From Methanobacterium sp. (GTDB lineage: Archaea > Methanobacteriota > Methanobacteria > Methanobacteriales > Methanobacteriaceae): 64,000 bases of DNA. The stretch spans positions 70,464 through 134,463 of the forward strand of contig JASEIM010000002.1 in NCBI GenBank assembly GCA_030017655.1, read 5' to 3'. The notes below the pieces were generated by a model. That model worked only from the letters and a program-made list of their open reading frames with translations. It was not told the DNA's origin and did no database searches. Both the position numbers and the translations under genes were made by a program. This document shows positions 1-9,315 of the stretch, in pieces; position 1 is the stretch's first letter; each line of letters opens with the position of its first letter.

Positions 1-267
1 TTCCTCGTCATAGAAGGGAAGAATATATACAACCGCTGTATCAAAATCATCACTTATTTTTTTAGCAATCTCAATTACATCGTCTTTATTTTTTAATCCA
101 ATATCAATCAATGCTAAATCAGGTTTAATATCTTTAGCTATTTGGAGAGCTTCTTTTTTTGATGAAACTATAAATGGAGATCTGTAACCCCAAAATTTAA
201 ACCTTTCTTGAAGATTTAGTGCAGTAAAGGCTTCATTTTCAAAAATTAAAATATTAATATTATTCAT
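1..267 (-). CDS. Response regulator receiver-domain protein (3' end outside window)
   Basis: The first 89 residues read as a CheY-like receiver: alternating hydrophobic strands, a phospho-acceptor Asp near residue 55 in the context LALIDIGL, and a switch strand VVYILPF. It is atypical. The acidic pocket after strand 1 reads ENE (residues 10-12), so the second acidic residue of the usual pair is Asn, and the conserved Thr/Ser before the Pro/Ala of strand 4 is missing. The gene runs off the left edge, so an output domain (PAS or kinase, as in the gene at 23121) may follow. The 289 bp upstream are AT-rich with TATA-like stretches. The family call is firm; whether it is phosphorylated is uncertain. 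Confidence 0.8.
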   Translation of the reverse strand, partial: MNNINILIFENEAFTALNLQERFKFWGYRSPFIVSSKKEALQIAKDIKPDLALIDIGLKNKDDVIEIAKKISDDFDTAVVYILPFYDEE

Positions 268-556
268 ATTTACAGCTCCAATACTATTCCAAAATGTAAT
301 ACTAATTAATATATAATTATTATTTATTATATATAAAATTTAATTATTTAACAGAAATTACTTTAAATCCAAATAAAACAGAAATAAAATCCAATATTTG
401 CTATAATTTTCATTTAAATCCTTGAAAAAGATATATAAAGTTTTTAAATTATTTGATCAAAATGAAATCAATAATAAAAATTAAGGTAATAAATTAACAG
501 ATAATCTGTAAAATCTATTAAATTTTTCATCTATGCTCCACAGAATCCAATATCAT

Positions 557-814
557 TTACTGTCTAAAAGCTATGATATACAGAGCAGCTATAACTATTA
601 GATACCCAAATCCTCTAATTAGCACTAAACCCGCTTCTGAGCTCGCATATCCAAGAATAACTGCAAGATGTGAAATACCAAAGAGGCCAAATGCCACACC
701 AATATAAAGAGGAAGCGCATTATCCATCTTTTTATATCCCATATAACCCAGAAATACTATTATTATGCAAAAAAAGAGATTAACAATAGTTACAGGATCA
801 TACACCACTGCCAT
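557..814 (-). CDS. Small integral membrane protein, function unknown
   Basis: About 85 residues with three predicted membrane segments (roughly residues 10-27, 36-55 and 64-83) and almost no loops. The ATG at 814 is preferred over an upstream TTG at 820 because GGTGAT lies 5-6 bases before it. I recognise no family with certainty. Small proteins of this shape occur beside two-component genes in Methanobacteriales, and a receiver-domain gene lies just downstream on the same strand. No catalytic motif is visible. Confidence 0.7.
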   Translation of the reverse strand: MAVVYDPVTIVNLFFCIIIVFLGYMGYKKMDNALPLYIGVAFGLFGISHLAVILGYASSEAGLVLIRGFGYLIVIAALYIIAFRQ

Positions 815-951
815 GTTCAATCACCAATTAGATGTTTATAACAAATTATATATAAATTTTATTAAATAAGAAAGACCTGTTATCACTTATTTAATAGCAT
901 ATAGTATTAAACAAGTTAAATATTCTTAAAACTTAAACTTTGATGATTAGA

Positions 952-1411
952 ATGATTATTAAAAGAGCTAAAGAATCTGATTTAAGTGAAATACTTTCCC
1001 TTCAAAAAAAAGCTTATCAAAGCGAGGCAGAAATTTATAACGGCTTTAAAATCCCTCCCCTCCTACAAACTCTGGATGAAATAAAAGATGAATTTAAGAA
1101 GGGCATATTTCTGAAAGCAGTTGAAAATGAGAAAATAATTGGCTCTGTAATGGGAAATTTAATAGATTCAGAAACTTGTTATATAGGAAGACTTATTATA
1201 CACCCTGATTTCCAAAATCAGGGCATAGAAACAAAATATAATGAAAGAAATAGAAGATAAATTTAGCTACTGTAAAAAATATGAGATTATAACTGGCCAT
1301 AAATCTGAAAAAAACATCAAATTGTATGAAAAACTCAATTACAACATATATAAAATGGAAAAACTTACAGAAAATTTGAATTTAATATATTTAGAGAAGA
1401 TAAACTTATAA
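952..1411 (+). pseudogene. GNAT-family N-acetyltransferase, frameshifted
   Basis: The first part begins MIIKRAKESDLSEI and continues to the acetyl-CoA loop region (IIHPDFQNQGIE), then runs into a stop at 1260. The next frame continues the fold without interruption from ATG 1241 (MKEIEDKFSYCKK, then GHKSEKNIKLYEKLNY) to a TAA at 1409-1411, which is the normal GNAT C-terminal pattern. Dropping one T at 1237 would restore a single protein of about 152 aa. The acetyl-CoA loop is also off consensus, with Glu where Gly is expected, which favours decay over a sequencing error. A start at 943 is also possible. Confidence 0.75.
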
Positions 1412-1453
1412 AAATATCATATTTTTCCATTTATAACTAAAAGGAGTAAAATC

Positions 1454-2269
1454 ATGACAAAAATAGGATTCATTGGTTACGGAAGCATGGGCAGCATGAT
1501 AATAAAAGGTTTTTTATCCTCCGATGTATTAAAACCCCATGAAATAGTCATTTCAAATAGAACAAAGAACAAACTTACAGATATTAAAAAACAGCATCCA
1601 CAAATTGAAATAACAGACGATAATCATGATTTAGCAAATAAATGCGATAAAATATTCCTATTTGTAAGCACATCCTCTGTTAAAAAGATAATTGAAGAAA
1701 TAAAAAATTATCTTTCAAATAAATCCCATATCATTTATATTTCTGCAGGATTAACAACTGAAAATGTGGAGAGCCTCTTTCAAGGAAAAATTACTAAAGT
1801 AATCCCAAGTTTAACTTCTGAAGTTAATGAAGGAGTTTCTCTGATCTATCACAATGAAAAAGTGACTGAAAATGAATCTGAATTTGTAAACAATCTATTC
1901 AATTCAATTAGCACTGCAAAAATTATTGAAGAAAATAATTTTGAGGTGGGAACAGTTTTAACAAGCTGTTCTCCGGCATTTATTGCCAAATTTTTTATGG
2001 AATTTGCCAGAAAATGTGCAGAAAACAGTAATATCAGTCAAAAAGAAGCGGATGAAATGGTTATAAAAACGCTTTATGGAACTGCAAAACTGCTTCATGA
2101 TAAAAATATGAGCTTTGAAGAAATTATTTCACGAGTAGCAACAAAAGGCGGCATCACAGAAGAAGGTATCAGAGTTATGGATAAAAACTTACCTCTTCTC
2201 TTTGATAAACTTCTTAAAACCACTTTAAAAAAGCGTAAAATAATAAAAGAAAAATTAAAAGATCAATAA
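1454..2269 (+). CDS. Pyrroline-5-carboxylate reductase family protein (ProC-like)
   Basis: 271 aa with an N-terminal Rossmann motif GFIGYGSMGSM (residues 5-14 region), a central dinucleotide-binding fold, and the C-terminal helical dimerisation segment containing SCSPAFIAKFF and VATKGGITEEG, which resembles the ProC signature. The family reduces 1-pyrroline-5-carboxylate to proline with NAD(P)H. The ribosome site AAAGGAG sits just ahead of the ATG. The Lys-rich tail and several substitutions leave open a divergent paralogue, possibly acting on another imine. Confidence 0.8.
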   Translation: MTKIGFIGYGSMGSMIIKGFLSSDVLKPHEIVISNRTKNKLTDIKKQHPQIEITDDNHDLANKCDKIFLFVSTSSVKKIIEEIKNYLSNKSHIIYISAGLTTENVESLFQGKITKVIPSLTSEVNEGVSLIYHNEKVTENESEFVNNLFNSISTAKIIEENNFEVGTVLTSCSPAFIAKFFMEFARKCAENSNISQKEADEMVIKTLYGTAKLLHDKNMSFEEIISRVATKGGITEEGIRVMDKNLPLLFDKLLKTTLKKRKIIKEKLKDQ

Positions 2270-2401
2270 CTATAATTTTATACTTTATTTTAAAAATAGG
2301 AAAGATTTAAAACGTTAAAAACTAAAGTAGTTATTTATTGAAATTTTGAATTTAATATTCAAATTTCACCAATTTTTAAGATATTGTTTCACTCCGTAAG
2401 G

Positions 2402-2410
2402 TTTAAATAC
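2402..2410 (+). promoter_or_regulatory. TATA box for the tRNA-Cys/tRNA-Trp unit
   Basis: TTTAAATAC lies 36 bases upstream of the first base of tRNA-Cys, the usual distance for an archaeal TBP site with a short trimmed 5' leader. The second tRNA follows 27 bases after the first with no promoter of its own visible, so both are probably cotranscribed. Confidence 0.6.
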
Positions 2411-2445
2411 CAACAACATATAATGTATCTAATGCGCTATGGTAT

Positions 2446-2518
<73 letters not shown>

Positions 2519-2544
2519 CCAATTTTTAAATAAATTATTATCGA

Positions 2545-2691
<147 letters not shown>

Positions 2692-2702
2692 CTTCCCCTT
2701 AT

Positions 2703-2729
2703 CAAACGCATAGTGTTTGAGAGCTTTTT
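2703..2729 (+). terminator. Hairpin plus T-run after tRNA-Trp
   Basis: CAAACGC (2703-2709) pairs with GTGTTTG (2713-2719) around a three-base ATA loop (one G-T pair), followed by TTTTT at about 2725-2729. It lies just after the tRNA-Trp end and before the next gene. Archaeal termination depends mainly on the T-run; the hairpin may be incidental or belong to the mini-hairpin family described at 46.7, 50.0 and 63.5 kb. Confidence 0.45.
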
Positions 2730-2817
2730 ACTTTTAAATTAAACCATTATTATAAAACTCATTAAATATAACTTATTTTAAATGCTAAATTTAATTAATT
2801 AATAAAAGTGTGATTAA

Positions 2818-3438
2818 ATGAAAAAATTTAACAATATCACAATGATTGAGGGCACTGGATTTGACTCTAATATTTATCTTTTTGATGATGTGATCGTTGA
2901 CACAGGGACAGGAGAAAACTTTGAATATGTGCTTAATTCAATCAAAAACGCCGGTTTTAATATTGCCAAAGATATTAAGCGTGTTGTAAATACACATTGT
3001 CATTTTGACCATACCGGTGGAAACCATTTTTTCAATGCAAAAATCGGCATTCACGAAGCAGATGCTCCTGCACTTGAAAAGGGAGATAATATTGCAACTG
3101 CAGCTTATATGTTCGGGAAAAATCTTGAACCAGCGAAAGTTGATTTTCATCTTAAAGAAGGGGATAAAATCAATGATTTTGAGGTAATTCATACTCCAGG
3201 ACATACTATTGGCGGAATATGCCTTTATGATGGTGAAACATTAATATCTGGCGATACTGTATTTGCCGATGGAGGATTTGGAAGATATGATATTGGAGGG
3301 GATATTAACATGCTCAGGGAGTCTATACAAAAATTAACCGAACTTGACGTAGAATATCTCCTTCCAGGACACGGCCCTGCAGTTAGTAACGGTTCTGAAC
3401 ACATTAATATGTCCTATAGAATTATCAAAAGTTTTTAA
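2818..3438 (+). CDS. Metallo-beta-lactamase-fold hydrolase
   Basis: 206 aa with the full metal-binding set of the superfamily: THCHFDHTGG gives His60, His62, Asp64 and His65, a later HTPGHTIGG supplies another His, SGDTVF the bridging Asp, and GHGP the last His. The length and motifs fit the glyoxalase-II/YcbL-like branch, which hydrolyses thioesters or related bonds using two zinc or iron ions. No membrane segment or extra domain is present, so it is likely a soluble single-domain enzyme. The substrate cannot be read from the sequence. A GTGAT-like ribosome site precedes the ATG. It stands alone between the tRNAs and a convergent gene. Confidence 0.9.
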   Translation: MKKFNNITMIEGTGFDSNIYLFDDVIVDTGTGENFEYVLNSIKNAGFNIAKDIKRVVNTHCHFDHTGGNHFFNAKIGIHEADAPALEKGDNIATAAYMFGKNLEPAKVDFHLKEGDKINDFEVIHTPGHTIGGICLYDGETLISGDTVFADGGFGRYDIGGDINMLRESIQKLTELDVEYLLPGHGPAVSNGSEHINMSYRIIKSF

Positions 3439-3491
3439 TTACTCTTCAATTTATTTTAAAATATTATTTTCTTTAAAATAAAAGAAAATAC

Positions 3492-4436
3492 CTAATTTTG
3501 AGGAATAAGCACTTTCATATTATTATTGTGATATCCTGTATCAATAACATCAAAATATGTTAATTCCCATACATTTCCATTATAACTGGCATTTATACAG
3601 GGATAATATCCGTCCCATTTGAAATTTTGAACTTCAGGGAGATTATTTGCTTTATCAATAGCTTCTTGAGCCGATTGAACGCTGCCACCCATGACCTTAA
3701 GGCTTTGAACTGTTTTTGTATCTGATTGTTCTTTATTTAATGTGTTGTAGTTGAATGAATGATATGTGCTGTTTTTATTATCGCTTTCAACAATTGTCCA
3801 TGTGAAAATGTCCATTGTGGGATATGCAGTTATATATGTGAAATTTCCACTTACTGGATTATCATCAATTGCATTAATCTTTTCATAAGCCCTGATTCCT
3901 CCAAAAGAAAATAAAATAATCATGAAAATTGCCATTGCCCCCTTCTTGTACTTCATATCCATTTTCAGGTAAAGAACAGATAAAACAATGAGCGCTATAA
4001 CCGCAGTGGTTATATCAATGTAATAATAAATTTCCGCACTAAATCTTTCAAGCGTAAATGGATAAAGAAGAGGTATACCTCTTGATGTTAAAAAATCAAG
4101 GAATAAATGAATAATTGCACCGAAATAAGCTATTCCAACTGTTTTAAAGGTAAATTCCACAGATATATCGCGTTTTATTATATTTCCTATGAATTCATTT
4201 ATCCTTTTTCTGGATATAATATATAAAAAAAGCGTTGAAGTAACTGCTGCAAAAATAAAGGAATGTGTAATTCCCCTATGCGAAAAAACAAATAATGATG
4301 GAATTAACAAGCCAATCCATGATATGAATGTATCAAAATCAATTGAAATACCCCCAAATCCACCTGCAAGCTTATTTTTGCTTTTGAGGGCAAATAAAAT
4401 GATGAAGGGAACTAAAAAATGAGTAAAAAAATCCAT
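3492..4436 (-). CDS. DUF457-type membrane metal-dependent hydrolase
   Basis: 314 aa. The N-terminal half contains several membrane segments and the signature SHRGITHS near residue 53, plus HLFLDFLTSRG further on; these His/Asp residues are the presumed metal ligands of the YdjM/DUF457 family. A C-terminal extracytoplasmic domain of about 130 residues follows the last membrane segment near residue 180, which is longer than in the minimal family and in the paralogue at 20707. Function is not known beyond the family name. It converges with the hydrolase gene at 2818. Confidence 0.8.
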   Translation of the reverse strand: MDFFTHFLVPFIILFALKSKNKLAGGFGGISIDFDTFISWIGLLIPSLFVFSHRGITHSFIFAAVTSTLFLYIISRKRINEFIGNIIKRDISVEFTFKTVGIAYFGAIIHLFLDFLTSRGIPLLYPFTLERFSAEIYYYIDITTAVIALIVLSVLYLKMDMKYKKGAMAIFMIILFSFGGIRAYEKINAIDDNPVSGNFTYITAYPTMDIFTWTIVESDNKNSTYHSFNYNTLNKEQSDTKTVQSLKVMGGSVQSAQEAIDKANNLPEVQNFKWDGYYPCINASYNGNVWELTYFDVIDTGYHNNNMKVLIPQN

Positions 4437-4467
4437 GTTATGCTCTCATTAAAATAATTATTTAAAC

Positions 4468-5118
4468 TTATTTTGTGCACATTTTAACTACATCTTTAAT
4501 AGCATCAGTTTTAACGAGAATTGAAATTTTATCTCCTTCATTTAAAACCATATCATCTTTAGGAATGGTTATTTCGCCATTTTTATACACGGCAACTATT
4601 ATAAAGTCATCCGTAGGGCTAATATCACCTACATGCTTACCGATGACCTTCTTATTTTTTATTGTAATATCCAGTATTTCTGCATCTCCTTTTCCTATCA
4701 CTATTAAATCAGCTACTTTAGGTCTGGTTATTAATTTTTCAAGATAACCAGCTGCTGTCAGTTCAGGACTTATAACATCATCTATGCCTACTTTTTTAAA
4801 TGCTTCCTCATGATCAGGGTTACTTAGTCTTGCAATGATTTTTGAGATATTGTATTGCTTAACAAGTATGCAGGATAAAAGGTTTGCTTCATCATTTCCT
4901 GTAGCTGCAACAAAAACGTCTGCTTCCCCAACATTGGCTTCTTCAAGAGTTTTGGTATCTGTACCATTGCCGCAAATAACCAGTGCATCCAGTTCTGCTG
5001 CGGCATTACTGCATAAATGCTCATCATTTTCAATAAGGGTAACATCATGCCCTCTACTAACAAGATTAGATGCAAGGTGCAATCCAACTCTTCCAGCACC
5101 CATTATGACTATATACAT
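4468..5118 (-). CDS. trkA: Potassium uptake regulatory protein TrkA/KtrA
   Basis: About 216 aa: an RCK-N Rossmann domain with GAGRVGLHLA near the start and Asp/Glu at the end of strand 2, followed by an RCK-C domain (about residues 135-215). The family binds NAD(H) or ATP on the cytoplasmic face of TrkH/KtrB and gates potassium entry. The ATG at 5118 is chosen because GGTGA precedes it at good spacing; four more codons upstream are open. The trkH gene follows upstream on the same strand, 104 bp away, giving a matched transporter pair. Confidence 0.92.
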   Translation of the reverse strand: MYIVIMGAGRVGLHLASNLVSRGHDVTLIENDEHLCSNAAAELDALVICGNGTDTKTLEEANVGEADVFVAATGNDEANLLSCILVKQYNISKIIARLSNPDHEEAFKKVGIDDVISPELTAAGYLEKLITRPKVADLIVIGKGDAEILDITIKNKKVIGKHVGDISPTDDFIIVAVYKNGEITIPKDDMVLNEGDKISILVKTDAIKDVVKMCTK

Positions 5119-5221
5119 ATAATTCACCAATTAACTGTATTAAATTTAAGATATTTTCCAGTAGAAACTATCCAATTTTCAACTATTTCGCATCATACTA
5201 TAAAAAGATTTCAATGAAAAT

Positions 5222-6658
5222 CTAAAATCTTTTAAATGCATCTATTGATGCTCTTAATAAAACAAGTACAGGGATTATTTCAAGTCTTCCAATCCACATA
5301 TTAAAAATCAGGAAAATTTGAGGGATATGAGGCATTGTTGAGGATGTTATACCCATCGAAAGCCCCACATTTCCTTGCGCTGAACAGACCTCATAAAGAG
5401 AGTTTAAGGCATCATAACCATACTGTACAAAGACAAGCCAGCTGATAAAAATGAAAATAAGATAAATAAAGGCATAAGAACCTGCTTCTTTAATTTCTAC
5501 ATCAGATACGGGTTTACCTGATATTTTTTTTGGCAAAACAGAACCTTCAGGGGCCACTATTCTTACAATCTCCCAGTAAATCCCTTTTAAAGCTGTAATA
5601 ACTCTAATAAGCTTAAGTGCACCAGTAGTGGAACCCGCAGCAGCCCCAACAATCATTAAAAGAATTATAGATATTTTTGCATACTGGGGCCATGCAATCA
5701 TGGTATTTAATGGAGGAATACTTGAACCAGTACATGTTATTGCAGATACTACATGAAAAAAAGCTTCTATTGGTATAAAATTTGCATTTACAATTAAAAG
5801 TATTGAAAATATAATAATCAAGATAATCATGGTCTGAAATTGAATATCCTTTAATCCAGCCTTAATTTTCCCATTTAAAGCTTTATAATGCACAAGAAAA
5901 CTTGTACCTCCCAAAATCATTAGAAAAATTGTTATAATATAAATCACATTGCTATGATACGCTCCAATATTATCATTGTTAATGGACATTCCACCAGTTG
6001 CTAAGTTAGTAAATGTATTATTTATAGCATCAAAAAGAGGCATTCCTGCAAAAACATACAAAATAATCCCTAAAGCAGTGTAAAAAAGATATATCCACCA
6101 TATTGCTTTCACAGTTCCAAGGATGCTTGGCCTTATCTTCTCTTCTCTGGCTTCGGACTTATATAATCTTGCTGCAGCTGTCCCTGGTCTTATTAATATT
6201 CCAATAACCACAATAACAACACCAAGCCCTCCAATCCACTGTTCAATACTCCTCAAAAAGAGAACTGATTTAGAGAGTATCTCAACATCAGAAAATATAG
6301 AAAGGCCACTTCCAGTCCATGCAGACATACTTTCAAAATAAGCATTTAAAAATGAGATATTTGCCGCTTGCATTAAAATAAGACTTCCTATTAATGCCGC
6401 CCAAAGCCATGCAATTGAAGCTATTATCATACCATGTTTAAGGGCAATTCTACCACTCTTACCTTCAAATATCTTCCTTAAAATAAAACCCAACAAAATA
6501 GACATTCCTGACGGAATTATAAATGAAATATAGTTCCCTTCATTATAAATTAAGGCAACTAATAATGGTATTAGCGTTACTACACCAATACCTATCATTA
6601 TCAAGCCTAACTGTTCTGCTATTATAAAAAAATCTCTTTTTCTAAGTTGCCCAATCAT
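5222..6658 (-). CDS. trkH: Potassium uptake transporter subunit TrkH/KtrB
   Basis: 478 aa, at least ten hydrophobic segments arranged as repeated membrane-pore-membrane units. Pore-loop-like segments include AWTGSGLSIF, TNLATGGMS, ITCTGSSIPP and CSAQGNVGLS, each with the Gly expected at the filter. This is the potassium-translocating subunit partnered by the TrkA protein at 4468. A TATA-like stretch about 35 bases before the ATG suggests a very short or absent 5' leader. Length is normal for the family. Confidence 0.93.
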   Translation of the reverse strand: MIGQLRKRDFFIIAEQLGLIMIGIGVVTLIPLLVALIYNEGNYISFIIPSGMSILLGFILRKIFEGKSGRIALKHGMIIASIAWLWAALIGSLILMQAANISFLNAYFESMSAWTGSGLSIFSDVEILSKSVLFLRSIEQWIGGLGVVIVVIGILIRPGTAAARLYKSEAREEKIRPSILGTVKAIWWIYLFYTALGIILYVFAGMPLFDAINNTFTNLATGGMSINNDNIGAYHSNVIYIITIFLMILGGTSFLVHYKALNGKIKAGLKDIQFQTMIILIIIFSILLIVNANFIPIEAFFHVVSAITCTGSSIPPLNTMIAWPQYAKISIILLMIVGAAAGSTTGALKLIRVITALKGIYWEIVRIVAPEGSVLPKKISGKPVSDVEIKEAGSYAFIYLIFIFISWLVFVQYGYDALNSLYEVCSAQGNVGLSMGITSSTMPHIPQIFLIFNMWIGRLEIIPVLVLLRASIDAFKRF

Positions 6659-6749
6659 TGATATCGTATTTAGATACTCAAGCAGAATATATAAATATAA
6701 CCATTAATCTTTAAAAATAAATAAGTAGGTGTTTATTAAAGAATTTCAC

Positions 6750-7520
6750 CTATTTTAATAGTCCTTCTGAGTCCATGTATTTCTTTATGTCTTTAATAGT
6801 TGACATAAACTGTGCAGGGAATATTATAGTTGAATTTTTCTCTGCAGATATCTCAGAAAGAACCTGTAAATTCCTGAGCTGAAGTGCAACAGGATGTGCC
6901 GCTATTACATCTGCTGCCTCTCCAAGTTTCGCTGCTGATAAAAATTCGCCCTCTGCAGCGATGATTTTAGCCCTTTTATCCCTTTCTGCTTCTGCTTGCC
7001 TTGCCATTGCCCTTTGCATTGTTTCTGGAAGTCTTATATCCTTAATTTCCACAGCAGTAATTTGAACTCCCCATGGTTCGCTGTGTTTATCTATTATTTC
7101 TTTAATTCTCTCGTTTATCTTAGAAGTTGAAGATAAAACATCATCCAAAAGAAACTGCCCTATAACATTCCTCATGGTGGTTTGAGCAATCTGATTCACA
7201 GCTCTATTATAATTCTCAATGGCTACCACAGCATCGTAAGCATTAACAACTTTAAAATACGCTACAGCTGCAACATCTATTGAAACATTGTCCTGAGTGA
7301 TTATATTCTGTGAGGGAATAGGCATAGTAACAATCCTGAGGGAAACTTTTACCATCCTATCAACTACAGGTATAATAAGACGAAGCCCAGGTTCTCTAAC
7401 TCCAATTACTTTTCCAAGACGAAAAACAACCCCTTTTTCATACTGGTTTACTATGCGTATCGAAAGGCCCAAAATAATTAGAACAATAATCCCAATGATA
7501 ATGAGTGTTATTAGATCCAT
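6750..7520 (-). CDS. SPFH/stomatin family protein (slipin)
   Basis: 256 aa. One N-terminal membrane anchor (about residues 4-24) is followed by an SPFH/band-7 domain (RIVNQYEKGVVFRLGK, then ITQDNVSIDVAAVAYFKV and QTTMRNVIGQFLLDD) and a helical, Ala/Glu-rich C-terminus with the AEAERDKRAKIIAAEGE pattern. Slipins oligomerise on the membrane and are often paired with a NfeD protein and a protease. No nfeD is adjacent here. The ribosome site AAGGAGG is 6 bases before the ATG. Confidence 0.92.
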   Translation of the reverse strand: MDLITLIIIGIIVLIILGLSIRIVNQYEKGVVFRLGKVIGVREPGLRLIIPVVDRMVKVSLRIVTMPIPSQNIITQDNVSIDVAAVAYFKVVNAYDAVVAIENYNRAVNQIAQTTMRNVIGQFLLDDVLSSTSKINERIKEIIDKHSEPWGVQITAVEIKDIRLPETMQRAMARQAEAERDKRAKIIAAEGEFLSAAKLGEAADVIAAHPVALQLRNLQVLSEISAEKNSTIIFPAQFMSTIKDIKKYMDSEGLLK

Positions 7521-7777
7521 CTAAAACCTCCTTATATTTTTCTAATATTTATGTTCAAGCTACTTATTATAATTTTAAAATAATGATCCCCTAAAAATAG
7601 AATAAAAATTTTCTTTGAATTTTTTAACCATGAAAAACTATTCTAACTGTAATTAAGACAAATAAAAAAAGAAAATTTTTGAAATGTTCTGAAATTTATA
7701 AATATGATGTCAGTATATAGCTTGAACAATTGATATCATAAAAAAAAATAAAAAACTTATTCATTGAGAGTGATTTC

Positions 7778-8197
7778 ATGGTTTCTACAATACTCTGTCC
7801 AAGATGTAAAACTAAAAATGCTAAAAACGCCGAAGTTTGTTATAATTGTAAAAAGCCTCTAAAACCATCAAAAAAATCTCCTGAAAAATCAGGTAAAGAA
7901 TCTTCCAACTCTTCTAAAAGACCTTTATTATCCTATTTTAACAGAAAATCAATTAATTTAAAAATAATTGCAATAGGATTAATAATATTTATTTTAGGTA
8001 ACATAATCTTTTTAGAAATTGCAGAGGATTATTCTGTGTTAATTTCCGGGTTTATTACACTGCTGTTTGCCTATCTTGCATTTAAAAGGTTTTATAAATT
8101 TGATGATATAAGAGACTTAGAAGTTAAAGTACTTATTAACTATCTAATTATAGCATTTATAGGTATTTTAGTTCTTATAGCTTGGTATTTAATTTAA
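7778..8197 (+). CDS. Zinc-ribbon membrane protein, function unknown
   Basis: 139 aa. The N-terminus has a CPRCKTKNAKNAEVCYNC zinc ribbon (two CxxC knuckles), then a Lys/Ser-rich linker to about residue 60, then three hydrophobic segments. The architecture, a cytosolic ribbon tethered to a small membrane domain, is common in Methanobacteriales but uncharacterised. GTGAT precedes the ATG. No operon partner. Confidence 0.75.
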   Translation: MVSTILCPRCKTKNAKNAEVCYNCKKPLKPSKKSPEKSGKESSNSSKRPLLSYFNRKSINLKIIAIGLIIFILGNIIFLEIAEDYSVLISGFITLLFAYLAFKRFYKFDDIRDLEVKVLINYLIIAFIGILVLIAWYLI

Positions 8198-8354
8198 TAC
8201 TCTATTATATTTTTTAAAATTAACTGAAGATCATAGTTACAAGCTATAATTCAAAAAAAGTAATTACAAAGCAATTTTACATTTAAAATAAATAAAAATT
8301 CAAGAAAATATTAAAAAAATAATTTTTTCAAGAATTAAAAATAATTTTAATTAT

Positions 8355-8597
8355 TTATTCAACTATATCCGCAAAACCGAAGTTTCTTCTTGTTGAATTG
8401 ATTTTAATTTTAACTTCATCACCGAGTTTTGCACCTGAAACAAAGACTACAAACCCTTCTATTCTTGCGATTCCGTCGCCATCTCTTCCAACATCTTCAA
8501 TTTTAACATCGTATTCGTCTCCTACATTAATAGGAGCAGAATTTCCTCTATCTGAGAAATTATCTCTTCCGTAATTATTTCTAAACAATTTATTCAC
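8355..8597 (-). CDS. Small TRAM-domain RNA-binding protein
   Basis: 80 aa: a basic, Asn/Arg-rich N-terminal tail of about 20 residues followed by a single TRAM beta-barrel (VGDEYDVKIEDVGRDGDGIA, then GFVVFVSGAKLGDEVKIKI and a final FGFADIVE). Stand-alone TRAM proteins are small RNA-binding proteins of methanogens and haloarchaea; some act as RNA chaperones, notably in cold-adapted methanogens. Cold control cannot be judged here. The gene diverges from the phosphodiesterase at 8719. Confidence 0.92.
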   Translation of the reverse strand: MNKLFRNNYGRDNFSDRGNSAPINVGDEYDVKIEDVGRDGDGIARIEGFVVFVSGAKLGDEVKIKINSTRRNFGFADIVE

Positions 8598-8718
8598 ATC
8601 CTAAATAAGCCAAGAATTGGCTTACCATACAGTATAATTTGAAGACTTATAAATGTTGTTATTGGACTTATCATAAATGTGATCATAAATTTATAAAGTA
8701 ATCTACAAAGATATAAAT

Positions 8719-9201
8719 ATGATAGGTATAATGTCAGATTCACATGATAATTTAGATACTATTAAAAAAGCTGTGGATTTCTTTAACGACTCCGAAGTAG
8801 AACTGGTTATACATGCCGGAGATTTAATATCTCCTTTCACAGCTAAAGAGTTTAAAAATCTTAATTGTGAATTTAAAGCTGTTTTTGGTAATAATGATGG
8901 GGAGAAAGATGGTTTAAGACATTTTTTTAAGGATATGTGCTTTTTAGACAGTTTAATAGAGCTTGATATACATAAGAAGAAAATTGCAGTTAATCACGGT
9001 ACAAATGAAACCATTATTGACGCTTTAGTTAAAAGCAGGAAATATGATGTTGTTGTAAGGGGCCATACTCATAAATTAGAGATAATAGAAGGGGAAACAT
9101 TAGTTATAAACCCCGGAGAAACATGCGGTTATTTATCAGGAGAAAAAACTGTCGTACTGCTCGATCCGACAGATTTAAGTTATGAAACCAAATTTTTATA
9201 G
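8719..9201 (+). CDS. MJ0936/YfcE-type metallophosphoesterase
   Basis: 160 aa calcineurin-like phosphoesterase with all metal motifs: DSH (residues 7-9), GDL near 34, GNND near 59, NHGT and GHTH. Members hydrolyse phosphodiesters with Mn or Ni in vitro; the physiological substrate is not settled. A TATA-like ATTTATAAAG about 27 bases before the ATG and no ribosome site suggest a leaderless message. Confidence 0.9.
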   Translation: MIGIMSDSHDNLDTIKKAVDFFNDSEVELVIHAGDLISPFTAKEFKNLNCEFKAVFGNNDGEKDGLRHFFKDMCFLDSLIELDIHKKKIAVNHGTNETIIDALVKSRKYDVVVRGHTHKLEIIEGETLVINPGETCGYLSGEKTVVLLDPTDLSYETKFL

Positions 9202-9315
9202 TTTTAAAAATTTATCTATATAATTAAAATTTATATAAAACTCATATTTAATTTCACTCCGTTAGATTATGATTTTATACTGAATTAAATTACAAAAATA
9301 TTTGGTACAAGAAAA

